Counted from the first letter of the stretch, positions 17,936-26,630 are shown. The stretch is DNA of 38,888 bases from Sulfobacillus sp. (GCA_027309085.1 DAIDDL010000040.1:1-38888); one strand, 5' to 3'. Notes: a model not told the origin generated them from the letters alone. Made by a program: numbers and translations.

Positions 17936-19435
17936 ATGCATACGAGTCAAGAATCGGTGTTCTGGTTGATTACCGGCAGTCAGCACCTGTATGGGGACGA
18001 GACCTTGCGGGCGGTGGCGGACCATGCCCGCCAGATGGGAAACGAATTGAATGCGGACCCCGCCCTGCCCTATCCCATCCTGGTCAAACCCGTCGTCACG
18101 CATGCGGCCGCGATTGAGCAGGTGTGCCGCGAGGCCAATGCCGATGCGCATTGCGCGGGTGTGATCACCTGGATGCACACCTTTTCGCCGGCGAAAATGT
18201 GGATTGGGGGGCTGCTCGCCCTGCAACAGCCGCTCTTGCACTTTCACACCCAGTTCAACCGGGACATTCCGTGGGAGACCCTCGATATGGATTTTATGAA
18301 TCTCAATCAGTCGGCGCATGGGGACCGCGAGTTTGGGTTTCTGACGACCCGGATGCAGATCGCGAGAAAGGTGGTGGCAGGCCATTGGCAAGACCCGCAA
18401 ACACGCCACCGCATCGGACAGTGGATGCGCACGGCGGTGGGCTGGCAAGCCAGCCGTCACCTGAAGGTCGCGCGTTTTGGCGACAATATGCGGGAGGTGG
18501 CGGTCACCGAAGGGGATAAAGTCGAAGCGCAAATTCGCCTGGGCTGGGACGTGCAGGGGTATGGCGTCGGGGATCTGGTGCGCTCGGTGCACCGCATCAC
18601 CGAGCAGGCGGTGGACGTGCTGCTGGACGAATACGGCGGGTTATACGAGATTTCGGACGAAGCCCGTCACACGCCCGACATTTGGCATTCTATCCGGACC
18701 CAAGCGCGCCTGGAGTTAGGCATTCAGCAGTTCATGGACGCTGGCGGTTTTGAGGCCTTTACGACGACGTTCGAAGACTTGCACGGACTGGATCAGCTCC
18801 CTGGATTAGCGGCGCAGCGTCTGATGGCGGCAGGGTATGGATTCGGGGCCGAGGGGGACTGGAAAACGGCGGCTCTGCTGCGGGTCATGAAGGTCATGGC
18901 GGATAATCGCGGCACGTCGTTTATGGAGGATTACACCTATCATTGGGACGGGGACCAATCCCTAATCCTGGGGTCGCACATGCTGGAGGTCTGTCCGAGC
19001 ATCGCCGCGTCGCAACCGCGGGTGGCCGTCTACCCCTTGACGATTGGCGGAAAGGACGACCCCGCGCGGCTGATTTTTGATGGGCACAGTGGCGCCGCCG
19101 TCTGCGCCTCTCTCGTGGATTTGGGGACGCGGTTCCGCTTGGTGGTGAATGAGGTGGAGGCCGTCACTCCCCCCCATGCGATGCCGCGGCTGCCCGTGGC
19201 GCGGGTGCTGTGGAAGCCCCAGCCTTCGCTGCCGGTGGCAGCCGAATCATGGATTTACGCCGGGGGCTCTCATCATTCGGTATTTTCTTACCATGTGACA
19301 GCCGACCAGTTGCGGGATTGGGCAGACCTGTCAGGAATCGAGTGCGTGGTCATTAATCGGGAGAGTTCGGTGTTAGCGGTGCGCGATACGCTGCGCTGGA
19401 ATGATCTCTATTACCAATTTCATAGTACTCGATAA
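17936..19435 (+). CDS. araA: L-arabinose isomerase
   Basis: Mn-dependent isomerase of L-arabinose to L-ribulose, first step of the pathway, 499 aa (E. coli 500). The metal/catalytic set is intact: E306 in 'GAEGDWKTAAL', E331 in 'SFMEDYTYH', H348 in 'GSHMLEVCPS' and the histidine pair 446-447 in 'GGSHHSVFSYH'. The frame is open 36 codons further upstream into araD, but GGAAGAAGG lies 10 bases before the ATG at 17936 and the family N-terminus begins there ('VFWLITGSQHLYG'). Last gene of the arabinose operon. A damaged copy of part of its 3' end follows at about 19446. Confidence 0.96.
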   Translation: MHTSQESVFWLITGSQHLYGDETLRAVADHARQMGNELNADPALPYPILVKPVVTHAAAIEQVCREANADAHCAGVITWMHTFSPAKMWIGGLLALQQPLLHFHTQFNRDIPWETLDMDFMNLNQSAHGDREFGFLTTRMQIARKVVAGHWQDPQTRHRIGQWMRTAVGWQASRHLKVARFGDNMREVAVTEGDKVEAQIRLGWDVQGYGVGDLVRSVHRITEQAVDVLLDEYGGLYEISDEARHTPDIWHSIRTQARLELGIQQFMDAGGFEAFTTTFEDLHGLDQLPGLAAQRLMAAGYGFGAEGDWKTAALLRVMKVMADNRGTSFMEDYTYHWDGDQSLILGSHMLEVCPSIAASQPRVAVYPLTIGGKDDPARLIFDGHSGAAVCASLVDLGTRFRLVVNEVEAVTPPHAMPRLPVARVLWKPQPSLPVAAESWIYAGGSHHSVFSYHVTADQLRDWADLSGIECVVINRESSVLAVRDTLRWNDLYYQFHSTR

Positions 19436-19445
19436 GTCCGATAGG

Positions 19446-19525
19446 TGGAGGCTGTCTCTCCCCCCATGCGAGGCCGCGGGTGCTGTGGAAATCCAGCCCC
19501 CAGCTGCGCCTGTCGGTGGCCGCGC
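19446..19525 (+). pseudogene. Degenerate partial copy of the araA 3' end
   Basis: The sequence matches araA bases 19155-19244 in order: GTGGAGG, a C-run with CATGCGA, GCCGCG and then GGTGCTGTGGAA, with about 15 bases missing between the last two blocks. The later part (CAGCC... GGTGGC) is weaker. It lies just 10 bp after the araA stop. It has no intact frame. Similarity was judged by eye. Confidence 0.6.
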
Positions 19526-19533
19526 TGCTTTTT

Positions 19534-19582
19534 GCGGCGCGGGGCCCCGGGCTCGTCCGGGGAGGCCGGAGCCCCGCGCCGC
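19534..19582. repeat. Strong GC-rich nested hairpin after araA
   Basis: Arms 19534-19545 and 19571-19582 (GCGGCGCGGGGC and its complement) are perfect, and the loop contains a second stem CCCGG/CCGGG (19546-19550, 19557-19561). It sits between araA and the converging MBL gene. No T-run follows, so rho-independent termination in the classic sense is not shown. Confidence 0.6.
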
Positions 19583-19589
19583 GGTGGGG

Positions 19590-19740
19590 TCGTCGGGAAA
19601 GGGCGGCAGCTGCAGCAGACTCGTCGCCTCGCGGGAGGGCCCAAAGCGCTGCTGCTGACTGAGAATATTTTCGTGGTCGTCACCGGTATCGAAGGATATG
19701 AAAATGAAAGGCATGGGGGCTTCTTGTTCCAGGGTTTCAC
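19590..19740 (-). pseudogene. Probable IS66 tnpB/tnpC residue
   Basis: On the minus strand, after the tnpB fragment, shifted frames give 'DDHENIL' (like the tnpB D-R-x-KIL region) and then 'QQQRFGPSREATSLLQLP', resembling the N-terminal 'FGPSSEK' region of IS66 TnpC. Frames are broken, so this is a fused remnant rather than a gene. Resemblance is from memory of the family, not a search. Confidence 0.4.
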
Positions 19741-19851
19741 CTACAATTTTGAAATCGAGACGATGGCGGTCAACCCCTCGATGGACTTCCGCATGTCTGT
19801 AATCCCACAGGCCAGATATACGGGCGTGTCGCTGCGTAGAGCGAGCATCAT
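19741..19851 (-). pseudogene. IS66-family tnpB, N-terminal fragment
   Basis: A clean 36-codon frame from ATG encodes 'VYLACGITDMRKSIEGL', the conserved opening of IS66 TnpB (Orf2), and then meets a premature TAG. Full-length TnpB is about 115 aa. Its ATG overlaps the stop of the preceding tnpA-like frame, the translational coupling typical of IS66 elements. Confidence 0.8.
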
Positions 19852-20054
19852 CGTTCATCCAGAGCGTCGACAATTTCTCGGAGCAGCGCGGCATTGAACC
19901 CCGACTGCACCGCAATGACGGCGGCGCCTACGCGCACTTTGTGAAGGTGCGGTCCAAGCGGTTTCGTGTGTATTTTGGTCAAAAATCCACCGATGCGGCG
20001 CACTCGTCGTCTCCCATTATTATCGTGGATCGTGTCTTGCATCCGGCGCGTCAA
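19848..20054 (-). pseudogene. IS66-family tnpA, C-terminal fragment
   Basis: The minus-strand frame ends in 'VQSGFNAALLREIVDALDER', like the C-terminus of IS66 TnpA (Orf1), and its stop codon overlaps the start of the tnpB fragment (ATGATGA arrangement). The region upstream of about 20000 no longer reads as TnpA, so the helix-turn-helix part is lost. The apparent ATG at 20054 is probably fortuitous. Confidence 0.65.
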
Positions 20055-20237
20055 CCGCTCGACAGGGAGCGCCGATGATGCCCAGATCCCATAAGGATCC
20101 CACCGCCGCTCTACCCGCGGATAGAAATTGACCTATTTTCTTCGGAATTTCGCCCAATATCATACAGAGGAGGGGCGCCCAGACGGGACAGGTTGAAATA
20201 GCCCCGTGGGAAATATCAGGCTAATTCGGTTGTCGTG

Positions 20238-20412
20238 GCATCCTGCAATGGCCGCAATCAATCCGCAAGTCGCAGTCACTGAGAGAACAACAGCAAGCGG
20301 TTAAGTCGCCCAAGTCACTTCATCGAGAGATGAGCGACGCCAGTAAAGACGCGACCATCAAGATGCTCAGAGAGAAAAATCGCCGACTGCAAAGTGAAAA
20401 TGCACAATATTA
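20238..20412 (+). pseudogene. Remnant of a Tn554-type TnpC / DUF6262 accessory transposition protein
   Basis: One frame reads 'GILQWPQSIRKSQSLREQQQ', then 'REMSDASKDATIKMLRE' and 'NRRLQSENAQY' before a stop. This matches the end of the small helix-turn-helix plus coiled-coil proteins (DUF6262) that accompany Tn554-type tyrosine recombinases. An in-frame stop precedes it and the N-terminal half is missing. No recombinase genes are nearby, so it is a relic. Confidence 0.55.
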
Positions 20413-20458
20413 AGCCCATGCTTGAAGCAATTCGGGTTCTTGCGCTGACAGCCAAACG

Positions 20459-21307
20459 TTAGGGCGTGCGGAGACCTTTGGCGAAGAACCCTATAATCTC
20501 GACTTCCTCCTCATTCAAGGAGCGGTTCAATCCGCGGGCTACGGCGGCCTCCATGGGTTCTTGGCTGCCCGCAATTTCTGGAATAGCGTGGATGGCTTGC
20601 TTCATCACCCTCATCCACTCTTGGAAGACGGACCGCTCCCAGGGTTCGTCCTCATGGGACAAGAAACACTGGTCGACCTCCAGCCCTTTCATGGCATTCA
20701 CTAAGGCGATAGCCCCGGCCCGCGAGTATGTCCACGTCATCGTGTCGGCATAAAAGGCATCCCCCAAAAAGAGTGCGCGTTCCTCGGGCACATACAGGAG
20801 CGTGCAATCATCGGCGTGGTCGACGGCCGGGTGGATCAGGACGCAGGTGGTGTCTCCCAAGTTAAGCGTGAGGGTGTCGGTATACGTCACGGTCGGCAGC
20901 CGCAATTCCACCTTCCGATTATCTCCCCATTCTTTTTGGATATTGGCGGCGGTGAACGCCGTCTGCCGTCGCTGTGTGACTCGCTCCGTGAGCGCGTCAT
21001 CAGTCCAGGACCACGTTTGCATTTCCTCGAGATGGCGCCGCGTATTCACATGCGCCACGACCGGTATGTCATACGCCGCCAATCCGAACGTGTGGTCCCA
21101 ATGATGATGGGTCAGTACCAGTCCGTCTGGATGGATGTGTTCCGCTGCCAGCAGTCGGAGAAACGCCCGTGCATGAGCCGGCGAGTTCCCGGCATCCATC
21201 AGAATCGTTCTGCCCGTCCCCTGAATCGCCGCTAACAATGGGCGGTCGGTATTGTGGGTGGGTGGCAGCATGACGATACGTGGAGAAATTCGAGTGAGTG
21301 TCGACAA
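20459..21307 (-). CDS. MBL-fold metallo-hydrolase
   Basis: A 282-aa metallo-beta-lactamase-fold protein with the dinuclear metal motif 'THHHWDH' (H67, H69, D71, H72), followed by 'HPAVDHADD', 'LFLGDAFYAD' and 'CFLSHED', which supply the remaining ligands. The substrate cannot be told; glyoxalase II, lactonase and other hydrolases share this fold. The start is TTG at 21307, selected because AGGAGG lies 11 bases upstream. It is the only intact gene in the decayed 19.4-22.7 kb zone and lies just downstream (16 bp) of the dead cytidine deaminase gene on the same strand. Confidence 0.85.
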   Translation of the reverse strand: MSTLTRISPRIVMLPPTHNTDRPLLAAIQGTGRTILMDAGNSPAHARAFLRLLAAEHIHPDGLVLTHHHWDHTFGLAAYDIPVVAHVNTRRHLEEMQTWSWTDDALTERVTQRRQTAFTAANIQKEWGDNRKVELRLPTVTYTDTLTLNLGDTTCVLIHPAVDHADDCTLLYVPEERALFLGDAFYADTMTWTYSRAGAIALVNAMKGLEVDQCFLSHEDEPWERSVFQEWMRVMKQAIHAIPEIAGSQEPMEAAVARGLNRSLNEEEVEIIGFFAKGLRTP

Positions 21308-21322
21308 TAGAATAATTTCCTC

Positions 21323-21720
21323 CTAATCGCGCGGGGCGTAGACCCGTGACCAATGGTAATGTTGCAATTCCTTGAGACGCTTAGACGCGAGACCGCCATT
21401 GGACGAGACGGCGGCCTGGACCTCGTCGCCCCAAAACCAGAGGCGCTCCTGGCAGACGCCACACGGGCTCAGAACCTTAAAGGGATTGTTCTTGTCGTCT
21501 CGCACGACACAGAGCGAATGCGTGACGACCTCCACCAGCTCGGTTGATGCATTGATCACCTCCGGTGCTACGCTGGTGAATATCCGCCCCCGGAGGTGTA
21601 CAATGCGGCCGCTCCACCCCATCCACGCGGATATCGCCGAGAGATCAGGTCCACTGCGGCATCATAAAGCTGACTCGCCGGGATGCCGTATACATGGGAC
21701 TCAATTTGTAGCAGGACTCC
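21323..21720 (-). pseudogene. Cytidine deaminase, frameshifted and missing its active site
   Basis: The 5' part encodes 'LYDAAVDLISRRYPRGWGGAAALYT' in one frame; after a G-run (CCGGGGGCGG, about 21590) the protein continues in another frame with 'RIFTSVAPEVINASTEL', then 'VTHSLCVVRDDKN' and 'SPCGVCQERLWFWGDEVQAAV'. The C-terminal zinc motif PCGVCQ is present. The segment that should hold the catalytic C-A-E motif, about 13-14 residues between 'STEL' and 'VTHSL', is deleted. With a frameshift and loss of the catalytic Glu this cannot be an active enzyme. No clear start codon was identified. Confidence 0.8.
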
Positions 21721-21739
21721 TGGTATTATATCAGGAGGG

Positions 21740-22750
21740 AGTGTCGAGAGTTTTGTGTAAACCCGATTTAGGCTTGCTTTTCTAGCGGGCCCGTGACGCG
21801 ACGCGGTCATCGGCCGGACCCCCATGGTCAAAGATCATGGAGGCTGTGGCGGGCCATCGTCGTGCGGGCGGTGCTTCGACCGGCATGTTCCAAACGTGGT
21901 CAAATCGCTTCCGCGTCGCCGTCCGGCGACGGTTCCGTCGCAACAGGGGGAGACCCGTCCCAAGAGATGCTTATTTTCTCCCGGTTTTTCAGAAGATGCC
22001 AACGGTCGGTAAGTTTACGGGGCCTTTCTCGATGCGTTTATGGTGGTCAATACCTTAGGGCAGACCTTGGCTGCCGAGCAGCAATATTATGGTCGGGAGG
22101 GCTACGCTGACGAATGGCGGTTTCACATCAAGGGGGGTGGCGGGATATCGCTCCCGAGAGATACAGGCCGGGCCACAACCTCATTTCTTTCGATAAGGCC
22201 TGTGGAAAACCGCCTGGCAGGCGGATACTTATTCCGACAGGCTTCGGCATGAATGAGGCTCGGTCATCTGTCGAAACCGATGGGCCGAATGGTTTGTGGT
22301 ATGATAAACAGAAAAATTATATCTTTGAATCCGGCTCGGCTGGGAGAATAAAGTTAGGCTGGGAACCGTCCAGCGCGCAATGACAAACCGCGAGTGAGCT
22401 TTGACTGCCGAGGCAGCGGTGACGGCATCAGTACAGGAAACAGGCAGGGAACCGCCGTCGGTTGTAGCATTAACGTTGCTGTTGTCGGGAACAATGTGCA
22501 CACAGCCTGTCGAAAGTTACTGAGCAATTGCGCTGGATGATGTGCCGGACTGGGCACATGTCTTAGGCTCCGTCATAACATTATTTAACGAAATTCCAGC
22601 GCTTCCATAGCTTTGCGCATTCGCGGTGATTCTTTAAATCTATACAGTTAACGCAGAAGTGCAACCCACAAAATTTGAGGAGCGGCTGCTATTGGATTCA
22701 CGATATGGTTCGATTGAGCAATTTGCCCTTGATTTAAGGGGAGTGGCCCG
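21740..22750. other. Largely non-coding stretch with gene debris
   Basis: Apart from the M24 gene fragment (22011-22190) there is no credible gene. A plus-strand frame at about 22398-22520 ('TAEAAVTASVQETGREPPS' onward) has protein-like composition and ends in a stop, so it may be the tail of another lost gene I do not recognise. A possible 20-codon leader frame starting with TTG at about 22692 ends on the start codon of the next gene (ATGA). Confidence 0.4.
22011..22190 (+). pseudogene. Diverged fragment of the M24/creatinase-like gene
   Basis: About 180 bp align, with roughly 10-20% differences by eye, to bases 6354-6533 of the intact gene (for example 'NTLGQTLAA-QQ-YGREGYADEWRFH' is retained). 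A one-base shift near 22130 breaks the frame ('HIKGGGGISLPR' versus 'HHQGGVAGYRSR'). Both ends fade into unrelated sequence. Confidence 0.85.
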
Positions 22751-23665
22751 ATGAAGCCTGCCATCTTTACTTACCGCCGTCCGGCGACATTGCATGAGGC
22801 GCTGAAGTTGCTCGAGGAGACGGGGGATGAAGGCAAAGTCATCGCTGGCGGCCAGAGTTTGGTGCCTATGATGAACATGCGGCTAGCGCGTCCGGAATAT
22901 CTTGTAGACATCAATGATCTCGATGACTTGCGTTATATCCACCCATTTGAAGAGGGGATAGATATTGGCTCACTGACGCGGCACGATGAACTCGAGCGAT
23001 CGGCCATTCTCCGCCGCCTCTGCCCAATTGTGCCGACAGCGGCCCACTTCATAGGCCACTACGCCATTCGCCAGCGCGGAACGATCGGGGGCAGTATGGC
23101 GCATGCGGATCCCGCCGCCGAATTGCCGTTACTGGCCGTGCTTCTTGATGCCACTTTGACTATCGCGTCTCTGGATAACACTCGCAGCCAGACCGCACGG
23201 GAATTTTTTCTGTCGATGTACACCACAGATCTCCAGCCCAATGAAATTCTCACCGCTGTCCGGTTCCCGGTGATCCCGCCCGATTCCGGGTGGTCTTTCA
23301 AGGAGTTTTCCCGGCGTGCAGGAGACTTTGCCTTGGTTTCTGCGGCGTGTACTATGCAGCTAAACTCGAGTGGGTCTGTGGAGCAACTTCACTTGGCTTT
23401 AGGAGGAGCCGATTTGATCCCCATTAGTGTGGACGCCAGTATTGCATCCTTTATAGGGGAGCGGCCAGATGCAAGATGGCGGCAAGCGGTGGCGAAGGCA
23501 GCGTTGAACGACCTTGAGCCGATGAGCGACGTGCATGCCAGCACCCAAGACCGTTTGGACTGGCTGGCACTGACGGTGGATCAGGTGCTGACCCAGTCCA
23601 GTCTGCGGGCCAATGTGGAAATCGGTGAACAGGCAAGCCACACCCCGGAAGAGGAGAAACTATGA
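22751..23665 (+). CDS. Molybdenum hydroxylase, FAD-binding subunit (CoxM/XdhB type)
   Basis: Medium subunit of a three-subunit xanthine dehydrogenase-family enzyme, 304 aa; it passes electrons from the iron-sulfur subunit through FAD to an acceptor. Motifs are 'KVIAGGQSLVPMMNMRLARP' (FAD pyrophosphate site), 'AHFIGHYAIRQRGTIGGSMAHADPAAELP' (the TIGGS loop) and the C-terminal CO_deh_flav_C domain from about 195. The ATG at 22751 is preceded by AAGGGGA. The stop overlaps the next start (ATGA). The order M-S-L is that of cox operons, but substrate is not CO by the large-subunit motif. Confidence 0.92.
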   Translation: MKPAIFTYRRPATLHEALKLLEETGDEGKVIAGGQSLVPMMNMRLARPEYLVDINDLDDLRYIHPFEEGIDIGSLTRHDELERSAILRRLCPIVPTAAHFIGHYAIRQRGTIGGSMAHADPAAELPLLAVLLDATLTIASLDNTRSQTAREFFLSMYTTDLQPNEILTAVRFPVIPPDSGWSFKEFSRRAGDFALVSAACTMQLNSSGSVEQLHLALGGADLIPISVDASIASFIGERPDARWRQAVAKAALNDLEPMSDVHASTQDRLDWLALTVDQVLTQSSLRANVEIGEQASHTPEEEKL

Positions 23666-24207
23666 ACGAAGTACCGGTAACCCTTTGGGTCAACGGCCAA
23701 ACATACGCCGTGCGGGTGAGTCCGCGTAAACTCTTGTCTGATGTGATTCGGGAGGACATTGGGCTGACGGGCACCCATGTTGGCTGTGAACATGGGGTGT
23801 GTGGAGCTTGCACAGTGTGGGTCGATGACCGTCCTACCCGGTCCTGCCTGATGTTTGCCATACAGGCCGAGGGCCATGCCGTTACAACTATTGAAGCGTT
23901 GGCGCAACACGGCCAGTTGAACGTTTTGCAGCAGGCGTTGCACGAGGAGCACGGTCTCCAGTGCGGTTTTTGCACACCGGGGATCGTCATGACGATGGAA
24001 GCCTATTTGCATGAACACCCCAATCCTACCGTGGATGATATACGCGATGCCTTGTCAGGCAATTTATGCCGGTGCACTGGATACCAAAATATTGTCGCTG
24101 GGGTTCAAAAAGCAGCGCGGGTTTTCGCACAAAATAGCTCTGGCGCAACAAGTGCTGCTGGCAACGAGAGCACCCATCTAAGCGAGGGGGGACGGGAATA
24201 TGTCTGA
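23662..24207 (+). CDS. Molybdenum hydroxylase, [2Fe-2S] subunit (CoxS type)
   Basis: Small subunit carrying two [2Fe-2S] clusters, 181 aa. The plant-ferredoxin-type cluster is bound by C42, C47, C50 and C62 ('GCEHGVCGACTVWV...SC'), the helical-domain cluster by C101, C104, C136 and C138 ('CGFCTPG', 'CRCTGYQ'). The C-terminus has a 20-30-residue extension beyond the usual end. Its start overlaps the FAD-subunit stop and its stop overlaps the large-subunit start by 8 bases, so the three subunits are co-translated. Confidence 0.94.
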   Translation: MNEVPVTLWVNGQTYAVRVSPRKLLSDVIREDIGLTGTHVGCEHGVCGACTVWVDDRPTRSCLMFAIQAEGHAVTTIEALAQHGQLNVLQQALHEEHGLQCGFCTPGIVMTMEAYLHEHPNPTVDDIRDALSGNLCRCTGYQNIVAGVQKAARVFAQNSSGATSAAGNESTHLSEGGREYV

Positions 24208-26593
24208 TGCCGTGCTGGATAGCGCTGTTCATCACCAAACCTTCACGGCCATAGGTCAGAGCATGCCTCGTGTGGAGGACTACCGACTGTTAACGGGTAC
24301 GGCAAAATATCTGGATGATATCGAAGTTCCCCATGCTTTGCATGCGACTTTTGTTCGCAGCCCCTATGCCCACGCTCGGATCTTCAGGATCCAAACCGAC
24401 CAGGCAATGGCCGTTCCCGGGGTGGTGGCTGTGGTGACCGGGCAAGACTTAGCGCGGTGGACGCAGCCAGCACGGATGGCGCCACCAATCGAAGGCCTGT
24501 TTCCCATGGAAATGACGACACTGCCCATTGATAAAGTGCGATTTGACGGAGATCCTGTAGCGTGTGTGGTGGCTGCCGACCGGTACACGGCGGAGGATGC
24601 AGCGGAGTTGGTCATGGTGGAGTATGAGGTGCTTCCTGCCGTCACCGACATGTTCGCCGCCGCCGAAGAGGGGACGCCATTAGTGGACGAAACCCTCTCT
24701 AGTAATTTGGTGTCCCATCAAACTTACGCCAAGGGAAACGTGGCGGGGCGGTTTGCTGAAGCCGACGTCATTGTTGAAGCAACATTCTCGCAACACCGCC
24801 AGACCCATGTCCCTATGGAGACTCGGGGCTGTGTGGCCGTGTGGGACGATGGACGCCAACATTTAACCTTCTACATCGGCACGCAAGTGCCTCATCCCAT
24901 GCGCACCACACTCGCAGCCCGAATGGGTTTGAAAGAAACGCAGGTCAATGTCATCAGCCCGGATATCGGTGGGGCTTTTGGCCAGAAGATTGCGCTGTAC
25001 CGGGAGGAGCTCACAGTAGCTGCGCTGGCCCGGGAACTCCACCGGCCGATTCGATGGCGCGAAGATCGTATGGAAAATCTACGGGCTGCTAGCCACGCCC
25101 GCGAAGATTTTGTCAAAACACGGGCGGCTGTCACGAAGGACGGCCGAATTTTGGCCCTGCACGCTGATTTGTTCAGCGACTTTGGCGCCTATTCGTTTTT
25201 TCCCGCTAATTACATGATCCGGGTCGTCGCCATGCTTCTCCCTGGACCGTATAAGATTCAGGACTACTCGTACGAAGTCAAAGTGGCTTTGACCAACAAG
25301 TGTCCCGCTGGGCCGATGCGCGCCCCAATGGCTATTGCCAGTTGGGTGACTGAAGGCACGATTGACGCCGTGGCGCGCAAGCTGAAACTTGACCCTGTTG
25401 AGGTCCGCCGCATCAATATGCTCAAGCAAGACGATTTGCCTTACCTTACGGCAACGACGGAACTCTATGAGGACATCACCCCTAGGGAAACCTTGGACCG
25501 CGCCGTCCACAGTTTTGACTATCACGTTCGGCGGAAGGAACAGGAGCGTCTCCGGGTTCAGGGCAAGTACCGAGGGATTGGCATTTGTTCGGTAATTGAA
25601 TCGACGACTTACGGGTCGGAATTTTATCGAAAGGCGGGGATTTCTGGAACGGGTCACGAGGCAGCCTGGGTCCGGATCGAACCTACCGGGGTCGTGAATG
25701 CCTCGGCGGGGATAATGGGTTCGGGACAAGGCTATGAAACAGTCATGACCCAGGCGGTTGCGGACGGTTTGGGCTGCAACCCCCACGATGTGGCCATTCA
25801 TTTGGGAAACACGCTGCTAGCGCCCTATGGGATGGGAAGCCGTGGCAGCCGGGGAGCCGTGGCCGGAGTGGGAACGACGTTTCTGGCAGCCCAACAGGCC
25901 CGAATCAAGGTGCTGGCGATTGCGGCTCATTTGCTAAAGTTGCGGAGCAGTAAGGATTTGCAGTTGACTGATGGGCAGGTGGTACTGGAGACTGACGGGC
26001 AATGGAGGCCCACCGGTCTGAATTTGCGGGACATTGCTCAGACCGCCTATCTGAATCCGCTTGCGCTTCCTGACGGCATGGAACCAGGGATTGAGGCGCA
26101 TGTCGCCTATGATCCTCCCGCTATGACTTATTCCAACTCGACTCATATCTGTGAGGTAGAAGTGCATCTGGATACAGGGGTAATATCTGTCGGTCCCTAC
26201 CTTGTGGTGGAAGATGCGGGAACGATGCTAAACCCCCAGCTGGTGGAAGGGCAACTGCTCGGGGCCACGGCGCTTGGCATTGGGGGCGTGTTGTTTGAGC
26301 ACGTGGTATATGACGAAAATGGCCAAAATTTGACCGCGTCGCTAATGGATTACCTTCTGCCGACAGCGGTGGAAACTCCTGAAATTCAGATGATTCACAT
26401 GGGGACGCCGAATCATCGCACCCCGGCCGGGATAAAAGGAATGAGCGAGGGGGGCGTCATGGGGGCCATCGGCGCTGTCTGCAACGCCGTGTCCGATGCC
26501 TTAAGCCCGTTGGGGATTGTGGTTGAACAACAGCCACTAAGCCCGAGTTACATCAAGTCGCTTGTGAAAAAGGCGTCCAAGACGGCGCGGTAA
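24200..26593 (+). CDS. Molybdenum hydroxylase, Mo-cofactor large subunit (CoxL/XdhA family)
   Basis: Catalytic subunit, 797 aa, of a xanthine dehydrogenase-family hydroxylase. The aldehyde-oxidase/xanthine-dehydrogenase hammerhead domain occupies about 25-145 and the Mo-binding domain about 160-780, with 'GGAFGQK' (257-263) and the C-terminal 'GIKGMSEGGVMGAIGA' holding the catalytic Glu. The active-site loop reads 'CPAGPMRAPM' (368-377), where form I CO dehydrogenases have AYxCSFR and form II/related enzymes have AYRGAGR. CO oxidation is therefore unlikely; an N-heterocycle, aldehyde or other small organic substrate is expected but not identifiable. No maturation genes (CoxD/E/F, XdhC) lie in the window. 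Confidence 0.9.
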   Translation: MSDAVLDSAVHHQTFTAIGQSMPRVEDYRLLTGTAKYLDDIEVPHALHATFVRSPYAHARIFRIQTDQAMAVPGVVAVVTGQDLARWTQPARMAPPIEGLFPMEMTTLPIDKVRFDGDPVACVVAADRYTAEDAAELVMVEYEVLPAVTDMFAAAEEGTPLVDETLSSNLVSHQTYAKGNVAGRFAEADVIVEATFSQHRQTHVPMETRGCVAVWDDGRQHLTFYIGTQVPHPMRTTLAARMGLKETQVNVISPDIGGAFGQKIALYREELTVAALARELHRPIRWREDRMENLRAASHAREDFVKTRAAVTKDGRILALHADLFSDFGAYSFFPANYMIRVVAMLLPGPYKIQDYSYEVKVALTNKCPAGPMRAPMAIASWVTEGTIDAVARKLKLDPVEVRRINMLKQDDLPYLTATTELYEDITPRETLDRAVHSFDYHVRRKEQERLRVQGKYRGIGICSVIESTTYGSEFYRKAGISGTGHEAAWVRIEPTGVVNASAGIMGSGQGYETVMTQAVADGLGCNPHDVAIHLGNTLLAPYGMGSRGSRGAVAGVGTTFLAAQQARIKVLAIAAHLLKLRSSKDLQLTDGQVVLETDGQWRPTGLNLRDIAQTAYLNPLALPDGMEPGIEAHVAYDPPAMTYSNSTHICEVEVHLDTGVISVGPYLVVEDAGTMLNPQLVEGQLLGATALGIGGVLFEHVVYDENGQNLTASLMDYLLPTAVETPEIQMIHMGTPNHRTPAGIKGMSEGGVMGAIGAVCNAVSDALSPLGIVVEQQPLSPSYIKSLVKKASKTAR

Positions 26594-26630
26594 ACTGATG
26601 GGTGTCTTTGACTAGACAAGGGGGGGCCCA

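Noticed and set aside
17660-18592. 310-codon minus-strand frame opposite araD/araA
   Set aside because: Antisense to two clearly functional genes, with low-complexity Arg/Pro composition typical of GC-rich shadow frames.
24200-26593. CO dehydrogenase (carboxydotrophy) reading of the Mo-hydroxylase operon
   Set aside because: The gene order fits cox, but the active-site loop is neither AYxCSFR nor AYRGAGR, and no cox accessory genes are present.
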